From: Craspedostauros australis
Taxonomy: Eukaryota; Bacillariophyta; Bacillariophyceae; Mastogloiales; Achnanthaceae
DNA length: 64,000 nt
Direction: 5' to 3'
Assembly: GCA_026770025.1 (NCBI GenBank)
Contig: JAMXDE010000053.1
Location: 186,001 to 250,000, forward strand
The notes below the pieces were generated by a model. The model was not told where the DNA came from. It made no database searches and was given only the letters and a program-made list of their open reading frames with translations. A program made the position numbers and the translations under genes. Positions 1-9,931 of the stretch are shown here, in pieces. Every line of letters starts with the position of its first letter. Position 1 is the stretch's first letter.

Positions 1-183
1 GTATTCCGTCCGCTTGGGTGTGACACTGTAGCAGTCGATCTGCTGTCTTGGATGACTCTGTATATTGAACACGGTCTTCGGTGACAGCTCTTTTCGATGG
101 AGTTGTTTCCAGAAAGTCTTGAAGTCTGGATCATGATCGCTGTTGGTATTGGTGTTGGCGACAGTATCCATGTTGTGGTTCAT
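1..183 (-). CDS. LRR family protein, N-terminal fragment cut by window edge (copy 0)
   Basis: The reverse complement encodes the first 61 residues of the same family as the 485-residue proteins at 9932-11389 and 34676-36133, starting at an ATG whose complement lies at 181-183. The frame is open to the window edge. It matches the other two copies almost throughout, but residues 32-34 read ELS here, WWI in the copy at 9932 and LWV in the copy at 34676, so this position is variable in all three. The fragment shows that the LRR array extends to the left of the window. Function is inferred only from the full copies; whether the gene is intact cannot be judged. Confidence 0.75.
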   Translation of the reverse strand, partial: MNHNMDTVANTNTNSDHDPDFKTFWKQLHRKELSPKTVFNIQSHPRQQIDCYSVTPKRTEY

Positions 184-340
184 CCTTTTCTTGTTGTCGC
201 TGTCGTTTCCGATTGTTGTTGATTGTTGTTGATTGTTACTGATGATGATTGTTGCTGTTGCTGCTGATTGTTTCTGTTGGTGGTCGTCCCTGTTGGCGAG
301 TGGAGCAGGTAGAGCTGATAGAGCAGGCAGAGTGTGTGGT
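184..340. other. LRR upstream spacer with GTT/GAT microsatellite
   Basis: This is the sequence in front of the minus-strand LRR gene. It is nearly the same as 11390-11537 and 36134-36255, differing mainly in the number of GATTGTTGTT-type repeats. It must hold the LRR promoter, but no convincing TATA box was identified. It ends in TGTGGT (335-340), which also forms the unit A/unit B junction at 32554-32559. Confidence 0.6.
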
Positions 341-890
341 CCCAAATCAGTTGCGCTTGGATGGCGATTGTGAGCTCATCTGCTCGAGCTTGATGTCCTC
401 CATTTCATGATCCTGTGCATTGATCACGAAGCAACGTGTCGTCAGTCAACGTGCCTGCACGGACTTGCGCAGTTCCACCACGGTGTATGGTGTGGTGTGG
501 TTCGGTATGGTATAGTATGGCATGGTACGACCGTGCACAGCCACATCATGATCCGAAGCTGGCTTGCTCGCTCGCTCGCACGATACAACCTTCGATGATG
601 CCCAACTTGGCCACGCTGTGCAGTTGTGCCTCTTCATGTGATACCATAGTACATCCCTCTGTGATGGTCTTGGGGGGAGTCAACCACGATACCACTCCGA
701 TCGATACACTTCTTCGGGAGTTGCATGTTATCGAACGACTCCAATGGGCAGATCCGCGATGCGACGAACCCACCACGATGGCTTCTTTGCTGGGCATCAG
801 AGACTTTTCTCGCGTTTTGTCAAGAACATGACGATGGTGATGATGAGCATGACACCACTCGTGTTTCAATCGACAACAAACGTATCCAGG
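341..890. repeat. Module M, copy 1 of 4
   Basis: A module of about 550 bp occurs four times, at 341, 11538, 32560 and 36256, always in the same orientation and starting CCCAAATCAG. It contains a variable GGTGT/GGTAT microsatellite (about 487-530 here). It contains no reading frame whose protein is plausible: the translations are low-complexity and differ from copy to copy through indels. Copies 1, 2 and 4 directly follow the 5' end of an LRR gene, so M may be shared upstream sequence of the divergent LRR gene or an old duplicated non-coding block. No function is assigned. Confidence 0.7.
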
Positions 891-1391
891 ACTCATCTCG
901 CCTCACCCAATCGTCGCGAACGACAAATAGCACGGGAAGCCATTCGTTGTGTGGCGGTGGCGGCGACGATGACGACAGTGATGGTCGGTGGCGCAACAGA
1001 AATCGCCGCTGAGAATACTGATGCAGATCGCCACAACCACAACCACAACCACAACCACAACGCTCAACGATGATCACCGTCGGCACCAAGCATCTATCCA
1101 CAGAGTACGTATACCAATACTCTCTCTCGTTTCTCTCTGCTTCTTGAGAGAGACTTCGAACAATGCCGGCTGGTTGACTTGGTTCCTCACTCATTGATCG
1201 CCCAACCACAGAGACAGCCGCAACCAGAAGAATCACAGCAATGGCACCAATGGCTACAGTGAAACCAATGGCATCGTTGATGCATCAAAAGAGGATGATT
1301 GGTGCCATCTGCATCGCTTGCATGGTGGTGGCAACGAACTCACGGTCATCGCCGTCGTCCCCGTCATCCTCACTCCAACGCAGAAGCGAAT

Positions 1392-1427
<36 letters not shown>

Positions 1428-1446
1428 TGAAAGTGGGAACCACCAA
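891..1446. other. No gene recognised; microsatellites upstream of FAD pseudogene
   Basis: The stretch is shared with 33191-33660. It holds (CAACCA)n-type repeats near 1030-1060 and a CAG run at about 1394-1426 that is much shorter in unit B. A short frame beginning MASLMHQKRM (1271 onward) may have been an N-terminal leader of the monooxygenase. A further copy of about 70 bp of this leader region lies at 59862-59933. I see no intact gene. Confidence 0.5.
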
Positions 1447-2189
1447 CCAATACGGAAGATTGCCGTGATCGGCGGTGGCAGCGCTGGTCTCTCCTTGCGC
1501 AGGCTTTCGAGAACAACAGCAATACCGACACCAACGACACCAACGACACCAACGACAACAGTGACAACAGCGACAACAACGTCGCTTGGAAGGCATCATC
1601 CAAGGCTGAGCGCATCCAGCAGCAGATGCGACAGTAGATCGATGATGCCAAGATCCCCACGCACACCATCAGGCCCATCATCGATCGACTCATCGACAAT
1701 GCCGATCGTTTCTTCGAGTTGGGGATCTACTTCCACAAGCCCTTTGCGTGATGGTCCAAGGCGATGATGGCCACCCACGGCAACCGCAATGGAAGCACTT
1801 GCAAAGACGCAGATGTGGAGAAGGCCGCCATCCTGACTGTCTGTGGTGATGCGGCGCACGTCATGCCACCGTTCCTTGGACAGGGCACCAATCAGGCCAT
1901 CCAAGACGCTAACTGTCTGGCCAACGCCATTCGGCAATACAATATGCAATACGATGAACAAGTCAATGGTGGCAACAGCCTCAAAGACATCCTGCAGATA
2001 GAATACATGGACAAGCGATGGTCCACCATCGGGACCATCACGTCCAGCATGGCCAACCCTGGTCTGATGGGATACCTGAAGGCCTTGTGAGGACCGTTGG
2101 CCAAGTTCCGGGATGTGTGCTTCTTCATCATGGACAAGACGAGCGTTGCAAAGAAGATCTTTCTGGATGCTGCTGCTCCGAGGATATGA
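1447..2189 (+). pseudogene. FAD-dependent monooxygenase, decayed and internally deleted (unit A)
   Basis: Two hallmarks of the FAD_binding_3 family are visible in different frames. The first is the dinucleotide-binding motif IAVIGGGSAGLS near 1455-1490. The second is the distal GDAAHVMPPFLGQGTNQAI motif near 1850-1900, followed by a typical C-terminal part ending at 2189. Between them only about 90 codons of recognisable protein remain instead of the usual 250 or so, so the centre of the enzyme is deleted and partly replaced by ACC/AAC simple sequence. The distal frame has TGA stops at 1749-1751 and 2088-2090. The same stops occur in the unit B copy, so the gene died before the tandem duplication. 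The intact family hydroxylates aromatic or isoprenoid substrates using NAD(P)H; this copy cannot. Confidence 0.85.
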
Positions 2190-2311
2190 GAATGTATGGA
2201 GCGGTGTGAAATCGCGGTGTGATGCAGATAGGTTCTGTGGACGGCTTTCGCTTGTTGTTGACGGACCAGCCACACTTGTACGATCCAGACATTCCATACT
2301 TCTCACCAACC

Positions 2312-3067
2312 TGTTGGAAATCCGGGGTTAAGGTAGTAGATTAATCTGTTATCAATCTGTACCAATTTAGAACTGTGAGAACAAACTCCTTGACTCTCCA
2401 ATTCCAGTTCAGCAGCAAGTGTAATCTGTAGCAGTTCACCATGATCATGCACTTGTTCATGGTTGCTTTTATCTGCTTCATCAGCTTGCTCTCATGCTCT
2501 CTTCTGCAGGTTCATCATGCATCATTGTGGTGATTTGCATCTTCTACATTCGAGCAGCATCTCTCATAGATGCACAGGTACCTTCAGCATGGGTCTCAGT
2601 CTGATTGATCCCACTTGACTTTCGGTTCCTCAGTATTCCACCTGCGCCATCATCACATACTCACCGGTCATGTTCAATGCATGTCGCGTCGTCATTCGTG
2701 CTCTTGAGCGGATAGGAGCATCGCCTCCGTTTCGCTTTCTCAGAGAAGCGATCCCTTGTCCGTCGATGCGTGTCGACATGTCTGATATATATCAACAGTT
2801 TCGCCCATAGTCTTGGCTCATGTGCGATTACATCCCTAGAGGTCGATCCATAGGTTCGCCCTCATTACAGCGGTGGTACATGGATAGGTTCCATGGTGGG
2901 ACATGATTGATGTTGATTTCATTCATGAACAGAGGGTTGATGGGGGACAGGCTGCAAGGTGGTCCGAGTGTTACCAACAAAGTTGGCCTCGTCGAGTTGT
3001 GAAGATATTATTGGGAGGTGCGGCAATCATGGGTATCTTGGTAAAAGCGTACCCCCGATTCCTGACA
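2312..3067 (-). repeat. Copia-1 3' LTR
   Basis: A 756-bp LTR. It starts TGTTGG and ends CTGACA on the plus strand, hence TGTCAG...CCAACA in element orientation. It contains a TATATAT stretch at about 2785-2791 that could serve as the LTR TATA box. It differs from the 5' LTR at about four sites, for example in the AGATGCACAGG/AGACGCACAGG tract. Confidence 0.95.
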
Positions 3068-3152
3068 CCCTTCCATTATCGCATCGACAATATATCGTTC
3101 TTGACTCTGCTCTCTCTTACCCTTCATCACCACCATCCCACTCTCCGTTCCA

Positions 3153-6100
3153 TTAGTCCAATGCTGACCTTGGCTGGATGATATCGCCCTTGTGTCTGTC
3201 GTAGATCTCCTTCTTCGTGTTCTTGGTGAACCCGTCTGCGATGTTGTCCTCTGAACGTACGAACCGGGCTCTAGCCTCTCTATTCGTAATCAGTTCTCGA
3301 ATGAAGTGATGTCGTATGTCGATGTGTCTGGTTCGGGCGGATGTGGATGGGTTGGAAGCGATGAAGATTGCTCCCACGTTGTCAACCATCACGTCTGCTG
3401 GTCTGTGCATTTCCAACCCGATGTCTCTCATCAGTTGGGTGAGGAAGCGGATCTCCTTTCCGGCCTCCGATAGTGCAACGTACTCTGCTTCCGTTGAGCT
3501 CAGTGTCACGCTGCGTTGTGCCTTCGATCTCCAGATGATTGGCACTCCTTGTAGTAGCACGATGTGTCCTCCTACGCTGATGCGGTTGTCCTTGTCGCCA
3601 GCGAACTCGCTGTCGGTGTATACAACAATCTTCCATGCATCGTTCTCCAATGGATCCGGCTTCACCCTCAATCCATATTCTCTCGTGTCCGACACGAACT
3701 TCATGACCCTTAGCATTTCCTTGTATGCTATGGCTGTTGGTCCATCCAACACCTTGGTCAGTTCACGTACTGCGTTAGCGATGTCGGGCCGGGAGTGTTT
3801 CACCAAGTATAGCAGCATACCTACTCCACTTCGGTACCTGCTGTGCCGTTCCTTGTCCACCTTGGGCGAGTCGCTGTCCCTTTGGATGCCTTGCCCTGGT
3901 GTTCCTGGTGTACCATACCGCTGTAGCTTCATCACGTCGTCCTTAAATGTATCGGTGATGTTCTTGATGATGTGCGGTTGGTTCACCCAGCAGTTCGTAT
4001 GATCGTGGTTGAATATGATCTTGCAACTGAGATAGTCTTCGAGATCCTCTTCCACCTTGATTCCGAACCGCTCTGCCTTGATATCCCTCACTAGCTTCTT
4101 CAGTTCCTGTTCCTCTCCGATGCATAAGCAATCGTCAACGTAGGTTCCGATCAGCAGTAGGCTCCCTTCCTGATTCCGAATCAGAAGGCATGGATCCACA
4201 GCGCTCTGTCTAAACCCCAATTTGAGTAGGATGTCGACCAGCTTCTTGTTCCATTGTCTGGCACTCTGCACGAGTCCATAAATCGTCTTCTTGAGTAGCA
4301 GGCATTCGTCGGCTTCATGCTTCATACCCTTGGGGCATCGCATGTAGATCTCCTCCTCGAGCTCTCCATGTAAGAATGCTGTCTCAAAGTCGATAATGAT
4401 GCTGTCCAAGTGTAACAGCATCTTCATTGTGAGCATAACGCGGTAGGTTGCGTCGTGTATCACTGGTGCGTGGTGTGCTGAGAAGTCAACCCCTGCAATC
4501 TGCGAGTATCCGCATGCGACGAGCCTTGCACGGAACACACCGTTTCTCTTCTCCTTGAACACCCATTTGGTCTTCACGCATCGCCGATCCTTCGGCATTT
4601 GGTTCATCTTGATCTTCTCCCATACTCCTCTTCTGGCCATATCGTTGAACTCCTTGTTGATGGCCTCCCGCCATTTCGTTCTCTTCTCAGGATCTGCATG
4701 ATCCCAGCACTCCTCGAATGTGGTTGGGTCTAGCATCATTGCGACATTAGCTTGCTCGTACCCCTCTTCGAGTGATCGTTGGTCCAATCCTTGGCTCGCA
4801 GTGATGAAGTCATCGAGTCTCATCTTACCATGAGTAGTATTTATCATCATACCTGCGACGTCTCTATTGAATGTTGACCAATTCGTGTGGAAATCCTGTC
4901 CTGATGTTGCCAATGGTGTGGTAGTCGTTGTTGGAGTAGTCTCATTCTCTCCTTCATCTGATTCTGACTCTCCACTGGATCCTAGGTCTCGTTCCTCCAT
5001 TGGAATGGGTGAATTGTTGAACCCCGCGAGAGCCTTCAGCATCCTTGGCATGTCCCTAACAGGTGTTGCGACTGGGACCTCGTCTGGCTCGTCCTCGCCT
5101 GACTCGTAGTGTCCCTTCTCGTCGTCCCTTCCGGATTCATCGTCGTTATCATTGTACGATTTGTCATCCCCTTGGGTGGGGAGCAAGTCATCTTGCCCTT
5201 GAGCAGCGTCTTCTGTATCTATGTCAATTCTGGCTCCTCTGCTCTGATCTGCGTCGTCGGTTTCCATTCCCTTGATGGTGTCCTCACGTCGCTCCCAAGT
5301 TACTCTATTGTTCGGGGAAGGTATCTCCGATGTAGAGTCGTCATCTTCCAGGTCTATTAGTACTGACCTGTTGGCGTTCGCAATACCCTTGAACTGCCCA
5401 TATGACTGGTTCATCCATGTCACGTCTCTCGTGATTAGGATTCTCGTTGTAGCTAGATTCATCATCCGGTACACACCACTAGCATGCGATTGGCCGTATC
5501 CGACGAACATAGCCGGTTTGGATCTGCTATCCAGCTTCGCCTTGATTGTTCGTCCTCCGATGTGGACCATACCTATTTCGCCAAATGTACGCAGTCCATC
5601 TACGTAAGTGGGGATCTGTTCGTTGAATAGGATGCAAGCTGGTTCTCTTGTCTTTGTTCCGATGATGTTCTCCAATTGAGTGGCTGTGCGAGTTGCTTCT
5701 GCCCACAGCTTACTTCGAGAGCTCTTCGGCAGATGCGTCTGGTTTAGCATGGCTCTCACCTTTCCGTACAGTACCGCGAATTTTCGCTCCACGCGACCAT
5801 TTTGTTGGGGAGTGGCCGCGGCGGTGTACTCGAAAGTCGGTGCGAACCCAGCGTTAAGTAGTTGCTTCTCCGTGGAGTAATTTTCTCCCGCGTTGTCACA
5901 TCTCACATTTTTCACGTTCACTTCCTGATTCGCCTGAAGCCACCGTAATAACCCCACCATCTTGGATCCGACGTCGCTCTTTTCTTTCACAAAGAAACTC
6001 CAGCAGTAATCGCTGTAGTCATCGATAACCAGAAGCCAGTATTTGCCTCGGCCGAAACTGTACGTCTGAACACTCGATGTGTCCATGAACAGTCGCTCTC

Positions 6101-8936
6101 CGACTTTCTTTGCTCTTTGCTGTAGAGTCTTCGTCAATCCTCTTTGTCGCGATTTGCCGATCGCGCAATCCACACAAGCGTTTAGCTTCCCTGTGACATT
6201 CCATCCGTATCGTCCCGCAGTGCGAGAGATGGTGTAAGTGTCAACATGGCCTAACATTTTATGGATTTTGTTGATGTCGATCGGTTTCTTCGTCGACACC
6301 CCGACGTTGGCTTGATCGTCGAGTGCAGGAGCGGCTATCATGTTCACGCCACTCACAAATCCGCTGTGCGTCGCCATGATGCGATCAAAGCGAATGCGTT
6401 GTCCCTTCTTCTCCAAGGACATGATCACACCTCGGTTGCTAATATCGAAACCGTTTTCGAGAGCCTTGTTGATGCTCAAGAGGTTGACCCATAGCTCAGG
6501 CACGTACTTCACCGACTTGAGGAGGATGATTGCGGTATCGCCATTCTTCTGCATGACTTTCATCCGCTTGTCCCCCACCTTGGTTGCCTTGAGGTATCGA
6601 CCGCTGCCTACCTTGATGGAGTGATTCGCTGTGCGCACGTTGATCATACCCTCGTCGTTGTTCGTGAGGTGACAGGAGGCGCCGGAATCTCCTAACCAGG
6701 TGTTGGCCTCGTGGCGGTCGGGTGCGATGGTCGACTTACGCGTATCGACGTCGTCCAAGTCGCCGATCACCATTGCCATTTCGTGGCCGTTGGCATCGCT
6801 GTACAGTGGTAGCTCGCAGTGAGTGCGATAATCACGGATGCCATTGATGCTCGGATGGTGCATCCACATCAGCTGCTCCGATGCGGTGCTGCTCATCGCT
6901 CCGATCAGCGCCTGTTGAATTGGCTGAAGGCGTACGTTCTCCAGCATTCCGTTCATCTGGTATGCATTAACACAGATGTCGAGTGCGCCTCGCACTCCAA
7001 TTTGGTGCATCAAGTAGTACAGGGAGCGTGGCTCCACCCCCGTCAGTCTGAGGGTTGCAATGTCATGCACTGCGTCGATGCAGATGAGGGAGAGTTCGGA
7101 CCGGACGTCGTTTGGTGAAAGGACATTGCTCAGCGAGCATCGGGCGGTCACGAACAACATTCCGCTCGTCTCTTCTAGCACCTCTCTACGTACCATCCTT
7201 TCGCCTTCATTTCTAGGCACAGCACCTCTTGGCTCGTTGGCGAGCTGGATGAAGAAAGGAATGTTCGGGCAGTCTACGCACCATGCGTAGAGAGGCCCGC
7301 GCTTGAGACACAACGGACACCATCCGTTGTTCATGTCGCGACGCGATGATTGCTCGATCATGTCGTCGAGTGCGCTTGGACGGGATGGGAGACTATAGAC
7401 CGGTTCGTTGATGGCGCAGTCGATGTTGTCGTTGTCGACTCCTGTCATCGCCATCTCCGTTACGTCTGCGTCCTCCTCATCTGTCGTTCCCTCGTGGTAC
7501 TCTATGACCACTTCGTCGGGATCCTCGGCTTCTGCGTCGGATGAAAAGAGCTCGTCTTTGATCATCTCCTCGTCGTTGATAGGGGGCCCGTAGTAACCGT
7601 ACTCTCGTGGAGAGTGCTTGGCCATATCTTCGGAAGTCCATGCTCTTTCTGCGTTGGATGCTCTGCTCTCGAAGCTGGCGGTTCCGTCGACATCGATCGT
7701 GACGAACGCCATGTCATCCATCATCACGTCGTCATCGTGTGAAAACACACGGTCCTGTGTGGTCACATTTTTGTCTTGGTTTGCGAATTTGGTGATTTTA
7801 TTGAGTTTTGCGCTGATCACACTTTCTTCTTCGCTCGCGTCTTCGTTGATGAACACACACATCATATCGTCTGATGCGGTGAGTGCGACGTCGTCGACTC
7901 CATCCATTCCGTCCGTAGCGACGTTGGCGGAGTCCGCCTCCTTCATGGCGGCCCTGAGCTTGAAGCACTGCACGATCTTGTGCCCCTTCTTGCCGCAGTA
8001 GTTGCATTCCCCGTTGAATTTGGGTTTGCCTCCGCCGTTGCCTTGGCCCTTCGACTTGTTCTTGCCGTTGCCCTTCTTGGCTGCGGATCGACAATCCGCC
8101 TTCTTATGGCCGTAGGCGCCACAGTTGCGACAGTTGCCCTTGAAGCTCCCAATGGCTGCGAGTGCCATCTCCTCCTTACTGTTGTTGCCGCCGCGGTTGG
8201 AGTTGCCTCCTTTGATGTTGCGGCCGTCGTAGGTGGCGCTCATGGTCTCGCGGATGTCTTCGATGGTCATGGTCTCTTCCTTTCCGAGGAATCTGAGTTC
8301 TATGATCTTCACATCCATTTCGTACTCTTTGCCAAGGGCGTTGAGCACGAGCATGTGGTACTGCTGGATATCCATGTTGATACCAGCGTTACCGAGGCGA
8401 TTGCGCAGCATTTCCATTTCGGTGAGGAACGTGTCTGGGTTCTCGCCCTTCTTCAATCGCATCCCGTTGAGTTGAGCCAACAACTTTGCCTTCATAGGCG
8501 CGGTTCGTTGCTCGTAGATGCGCTCAAGAGCCTTCCACGCCTTGCGCGGGTCTCCACTCTCAGTGAGACTGCCCTTAGTTCCCACCGCAGCCATGAAGGC
8601 AACATTGCCTTCCGTTGTTTCGTGGTTGATAGCCACGGCCAGTTCTTCGAACGCATACTTAGCCAGCATCTTCTTGTATTCTCCTTTTTCCGCACGGGTC
8701 ATGGAGGATATCTTCTTCGGTTCACTCGCGCCTTCCTCCATCTTAGGAACGGGAGCCAAGGGGTCTGAGCTGAACGGAGCTGGCTTCACCACTACATCAT
8801 CATAGTCCATGAGGTAAAAACCCTCGAGTCCCTTGCGCGCGGCGCGGGTCATGAACTTGACACTCCAGCCTTTCCAGCTAGAACGCTTGCCGTCAAAGAC
8901 GACAACGCGGTCGGACTTGAAGAGATAGGAGCTCAT
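3153..8936 (-). CDS. Copia-1 gag-pol polyprotein (1927 aa)
   Basis: A single frame encodes the capsid, protease, integrase and reverse transcriptase/RNase H needed for replication through an RNA intermediate. In order: a Gag region with two CX2CX4HX4C zinc knuckles (about 269-282 and 311-324); an acidic spacer; the aspartic protease motif DSGASC near 749; the integrase HHCC region (GHVD...CVDC) followed by the DDE core (MDTSS near 950, CDNAGE, and RVERKF near 1047); reverse transcriptase with the YVDD catalytic box near 1597; and RNase H with TDSEFAGD near 1773 and STEAEY. No stop or frameshift is present, and Gag and Pol are fused without a recoding site. The ATG chosen opens MSSYLFKSDRVV, which aligns with the start of Copia-2. 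The domain order integrase before RT places it in Ty1/copia. Confidence 0.97.
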   Translation of the reverse strand: MSSYLFKSDRVVVFDGKRSSWKGWSVKFMTRAARKGLEGFYLMDYDDVVVKPAPFSSDPLAPVPKMEEGASEPKKISSMTRAEKGEYKKMLAKYAFEELAVAINHETTEGNVAFMAAVGTKGSLTESGDPRKAWKALERIYEQRTAPMKAKLLAQLNGMRLKKGENPDTFLTEMEMLRNRLGNAGINMDIQQYHMLVLNALGKEYEMDVKIIELRFLGKEETMTIEDIRETMSATYDGRNIKGGNSNRGGNNSKEEMALAAIGSFKGNCRNCGAYGHKKADCRSAAKKGNGKNKSKGQGNGGGKPKFNGECNYCGKKGHKIVQCFKLRAAMKEADSANVATDGMDGVDDVALTASDDMMCVFINEDASEEESVISAKLNKITKFANQDKNVTTQDRVFSHDDDVMMDDMAFVTIDVDGTASFESRASNAERAWTSEDMAKHSPREYGYYGPPINDEEMIKDELFSSDAEAEDPDEVVIEYHEGTTDEEDADVTEMAMTGVDNDNIDCAINEPVYSLPSRPSALDDMIEQSSRRDMNNGWCPLCLKRGPLYAWCVDCPNIPFFIQLANEPRGAVPRNEGERMVRREVLEETSGMLFVTARCSLSNVLSPNDVRSELSLICIDAVHDIATLRLTGVEPRSLYYLMHQIGVRGALDICVNAYQMNGMLENVRLQPIQQALIGAMSSTASEQLMWMHHPSINGIRDYRTHCELPLYSDANGHEMAMVIGDLDDVDTRKSTIAPDRHEANTWLGDSGASCHLTNNDEGMINVRTANHSIKVGSGRYLKATKVGDKRMKVMQKNGDTAIILLKSVKYVPELWVNLLSINKALENGFDISNRGVIMSLEKKGQRIRFDRIMATHSGFVSGVNMIAAPALDDQANVGVSTKKPIDINKIHKMLGHVDTYTISRTAGRYGWNVTGKLNACVDCAIGKSRQRGLTKTLQQRAKKVGERLFMDTSSVQTYSFGRGKYWLLVIDDYSDYCWSFFVKEKSDVGSKMVGLLRWLQANQEVNVKNVRCDNAGENYSTEKQLLNAGFAPTFEYTAAATPQQNGRVERKFAVLYGKVRAMLNQTHLPKSSRSKLWAEATRTATQLENIIGTKTREPACILFNEQIPTYVDGLRTFGEIGMVHIGGRTIKAKLDSRSKPAMFVGYGQSHASGVYRMMNLATTRILITRDVTWMNQSYGQFKGIANANRSVLIDLEDDDSTSEIPSPNNRVTWERREDTIKGMETDDADQSRGARIDIDTEDAAQGQDDLLPTQGDDKSYNDNDDESGRDDEKGHYESGEDEPDEVPVATPVRDMPRMLKALAGFNNSPIPMEERDLGSSGESESDEGENETTPTTTTTPLATSGQDFHTNWSTFNRDVAGMMINTTHGKMRLDDFITASQGLDQRSLEEGYEQANVAMMLDPTTFEECWDHADPEKRTKWREAINKEFNDMARRGVWEKIKMNQMPKDRRCVKTKWVFKEKRNGVFRARLVACGYSQIAGVDFSAHHAPVIHDATYRVMLTMKMLLHLDSIIIDFETAFLHGELEEEIYMRCPKGMKHEADECLLLKKTIYGLVQSARQWNKKLVDILLKLGFRQSAVDPCLLIRNQEGSLLLIGTYVDDCLCIGEEQELKKLVRDIKAERFGIKVEEDLEDYLSCKIIFNHDHTNCWVNQPHIIKNITDTFKDDVMKLQRYGTPGTPGQGIQRDSDSPKVDKERHSRYRSGVGMLLYLVKHSRPDIANAVRELTKVLDGPTAIAYKEMLRVMKFVSDTREYGLRVKPDPLENDAWKIVVYTDSEFAGDKDNRISVGGHIVLLQGVPIIWRSKAQRSVTLSSTEAEYVALSEAGKEIRFLTQLMRDIGLEMHRPADVMVDNVGAIFIASNPSTSARTRHIDIRHHFIRELITNREARARFVRSEDNIADGFTKNTKKEIYDRHKGDIIQPRSALD

Positions 8937-9018
8937 GGTCGAAGTAGTGGTGGTGATGTTCGTTGCTGTGTTGGTGGGTGATGGAAACGTTGGATTTCAA
9001 TCGTAACGTTTCGAAACG

Positions 9019-9774
9019 TGTTGGAAATCCGGGGTTAAGGTAGTAGATTAATCTGTTATCAATCTGTACCAATTTAGAACTGTGAGAACAAACTCCTTGA
9101 CTCTCCAATTCCAGTTCAGCAGCAAGTGTAATCTGTAGCAGTTCACCATGATCATGCACTTGTTCATGGTTGCTTTTATCTGCTTCATCAGCTTGCTCTC
9201 ATGCTCTCTTCTGCAGGTTCATCATGCATCATCGTGGTGATTTGCATCTTCTACATTCGAGCAGCATCTCTCATAGACGCACAGGTACCTTCAGCATGGG
9301 TCTCAGTCTGATTGATCCCACTTGACTTTCGGTTCCTCAGTATTCCACCTGCGCCATCATCACATACTCACCGGTCATGTTCAATGCATGTCGCGTCGTC
9401 ATTCGTGCTCTTGAGCGGATAGGAGCATTGCCTCCGTTTCGCTTTCTCAGAGAAGCGATCCCTTGTCCGTCGATGCGTGTCGACATGTCTGATATATATC
9501 AACAGTTTCGCCCATAGTCTTGGCTCATGTGCGATTACATCCCTAGAGGTCGATCCATAGGTTCGCCCTCATTACAGCGGTGGTACATGGATAGGTTCCA
9601 TGGTGGGACATGATTGATGTTGATTTCATTCATGAACAGAAGGTTGATGGGGGACAGGCTGCAAGGTGGTCCGAGTGTTACCAACAAAGTTGGCCTCGTC
9701 GAGTTGTGAAGATATTATTGGGAGGTGCGGCAATCATGGGTATCTTGGTAAAAGCGTACCCCCGATTCCTGACA
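9019..9774 (-). repeat. Copia-1 5' LTR
   Basis: The partner of the 2312-3067 LTR, equal in length. In element orientation it precedes the gag-pol ATG by about 80 bp. The TATATAT stretch is at about 9492-9498. Transcription should start in this LTR and read toward lower coordinates. Confidence 0.95.
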
Positions 9775-9931
9775 CCAACCACAACACTCAATCACAATCA
9801 TAATCACAAGCGAACACCTCCCAATCAACCCATCAATCAATCAACCAACCAACCATCTCCCTTTTCCATCTCACTCGTACAACAACACACTCACATTCAC
9901 CAGAGTATCAATACTGTCTTCATGTGCTGTT

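Larger units (their letters stand above)
2312..9774 (-). mobile_element. Copia-1, complete Ty1/copia LTR retrotransposon
   Basis: The element is bounded by two 756-bp LTRs (2312-3067 and 9019-9774) that differ at only about four positions, so it inserted recently. It is flanked by a 6-bp target-site duplication CCAACC (2306-2311 and 9775-9780). The empty site is preserved in unit B at 34531-34536, which proves the boundaries. Coding sense is the minus strand. A polypurine tract AATGGAAGGG abuts the 3' LTR just above position 3067. Next to the 5' LTR a 12-bp palindrome CGTTTCGAAACG (9007-9018) occupies the place of the primer-binding site. One uninterrupted gag-pol frame fills the interior, so the copy may be autonomous. 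Confidence 0.97.

Noticed and set aside
436..831. Frames of 110-140 codons in module M and around it on both strands
   Set aside because: They are made of microsatellite and tandem-repeat sequence, change frame between the four copies and show no domain.
1394..1426. A CAG/AGC array as part of a functional poly-Ala, poly-Gln or poly-Ser protein
   Set aside because: It lies in the leader of a dead gene, and its length is not kept between units.
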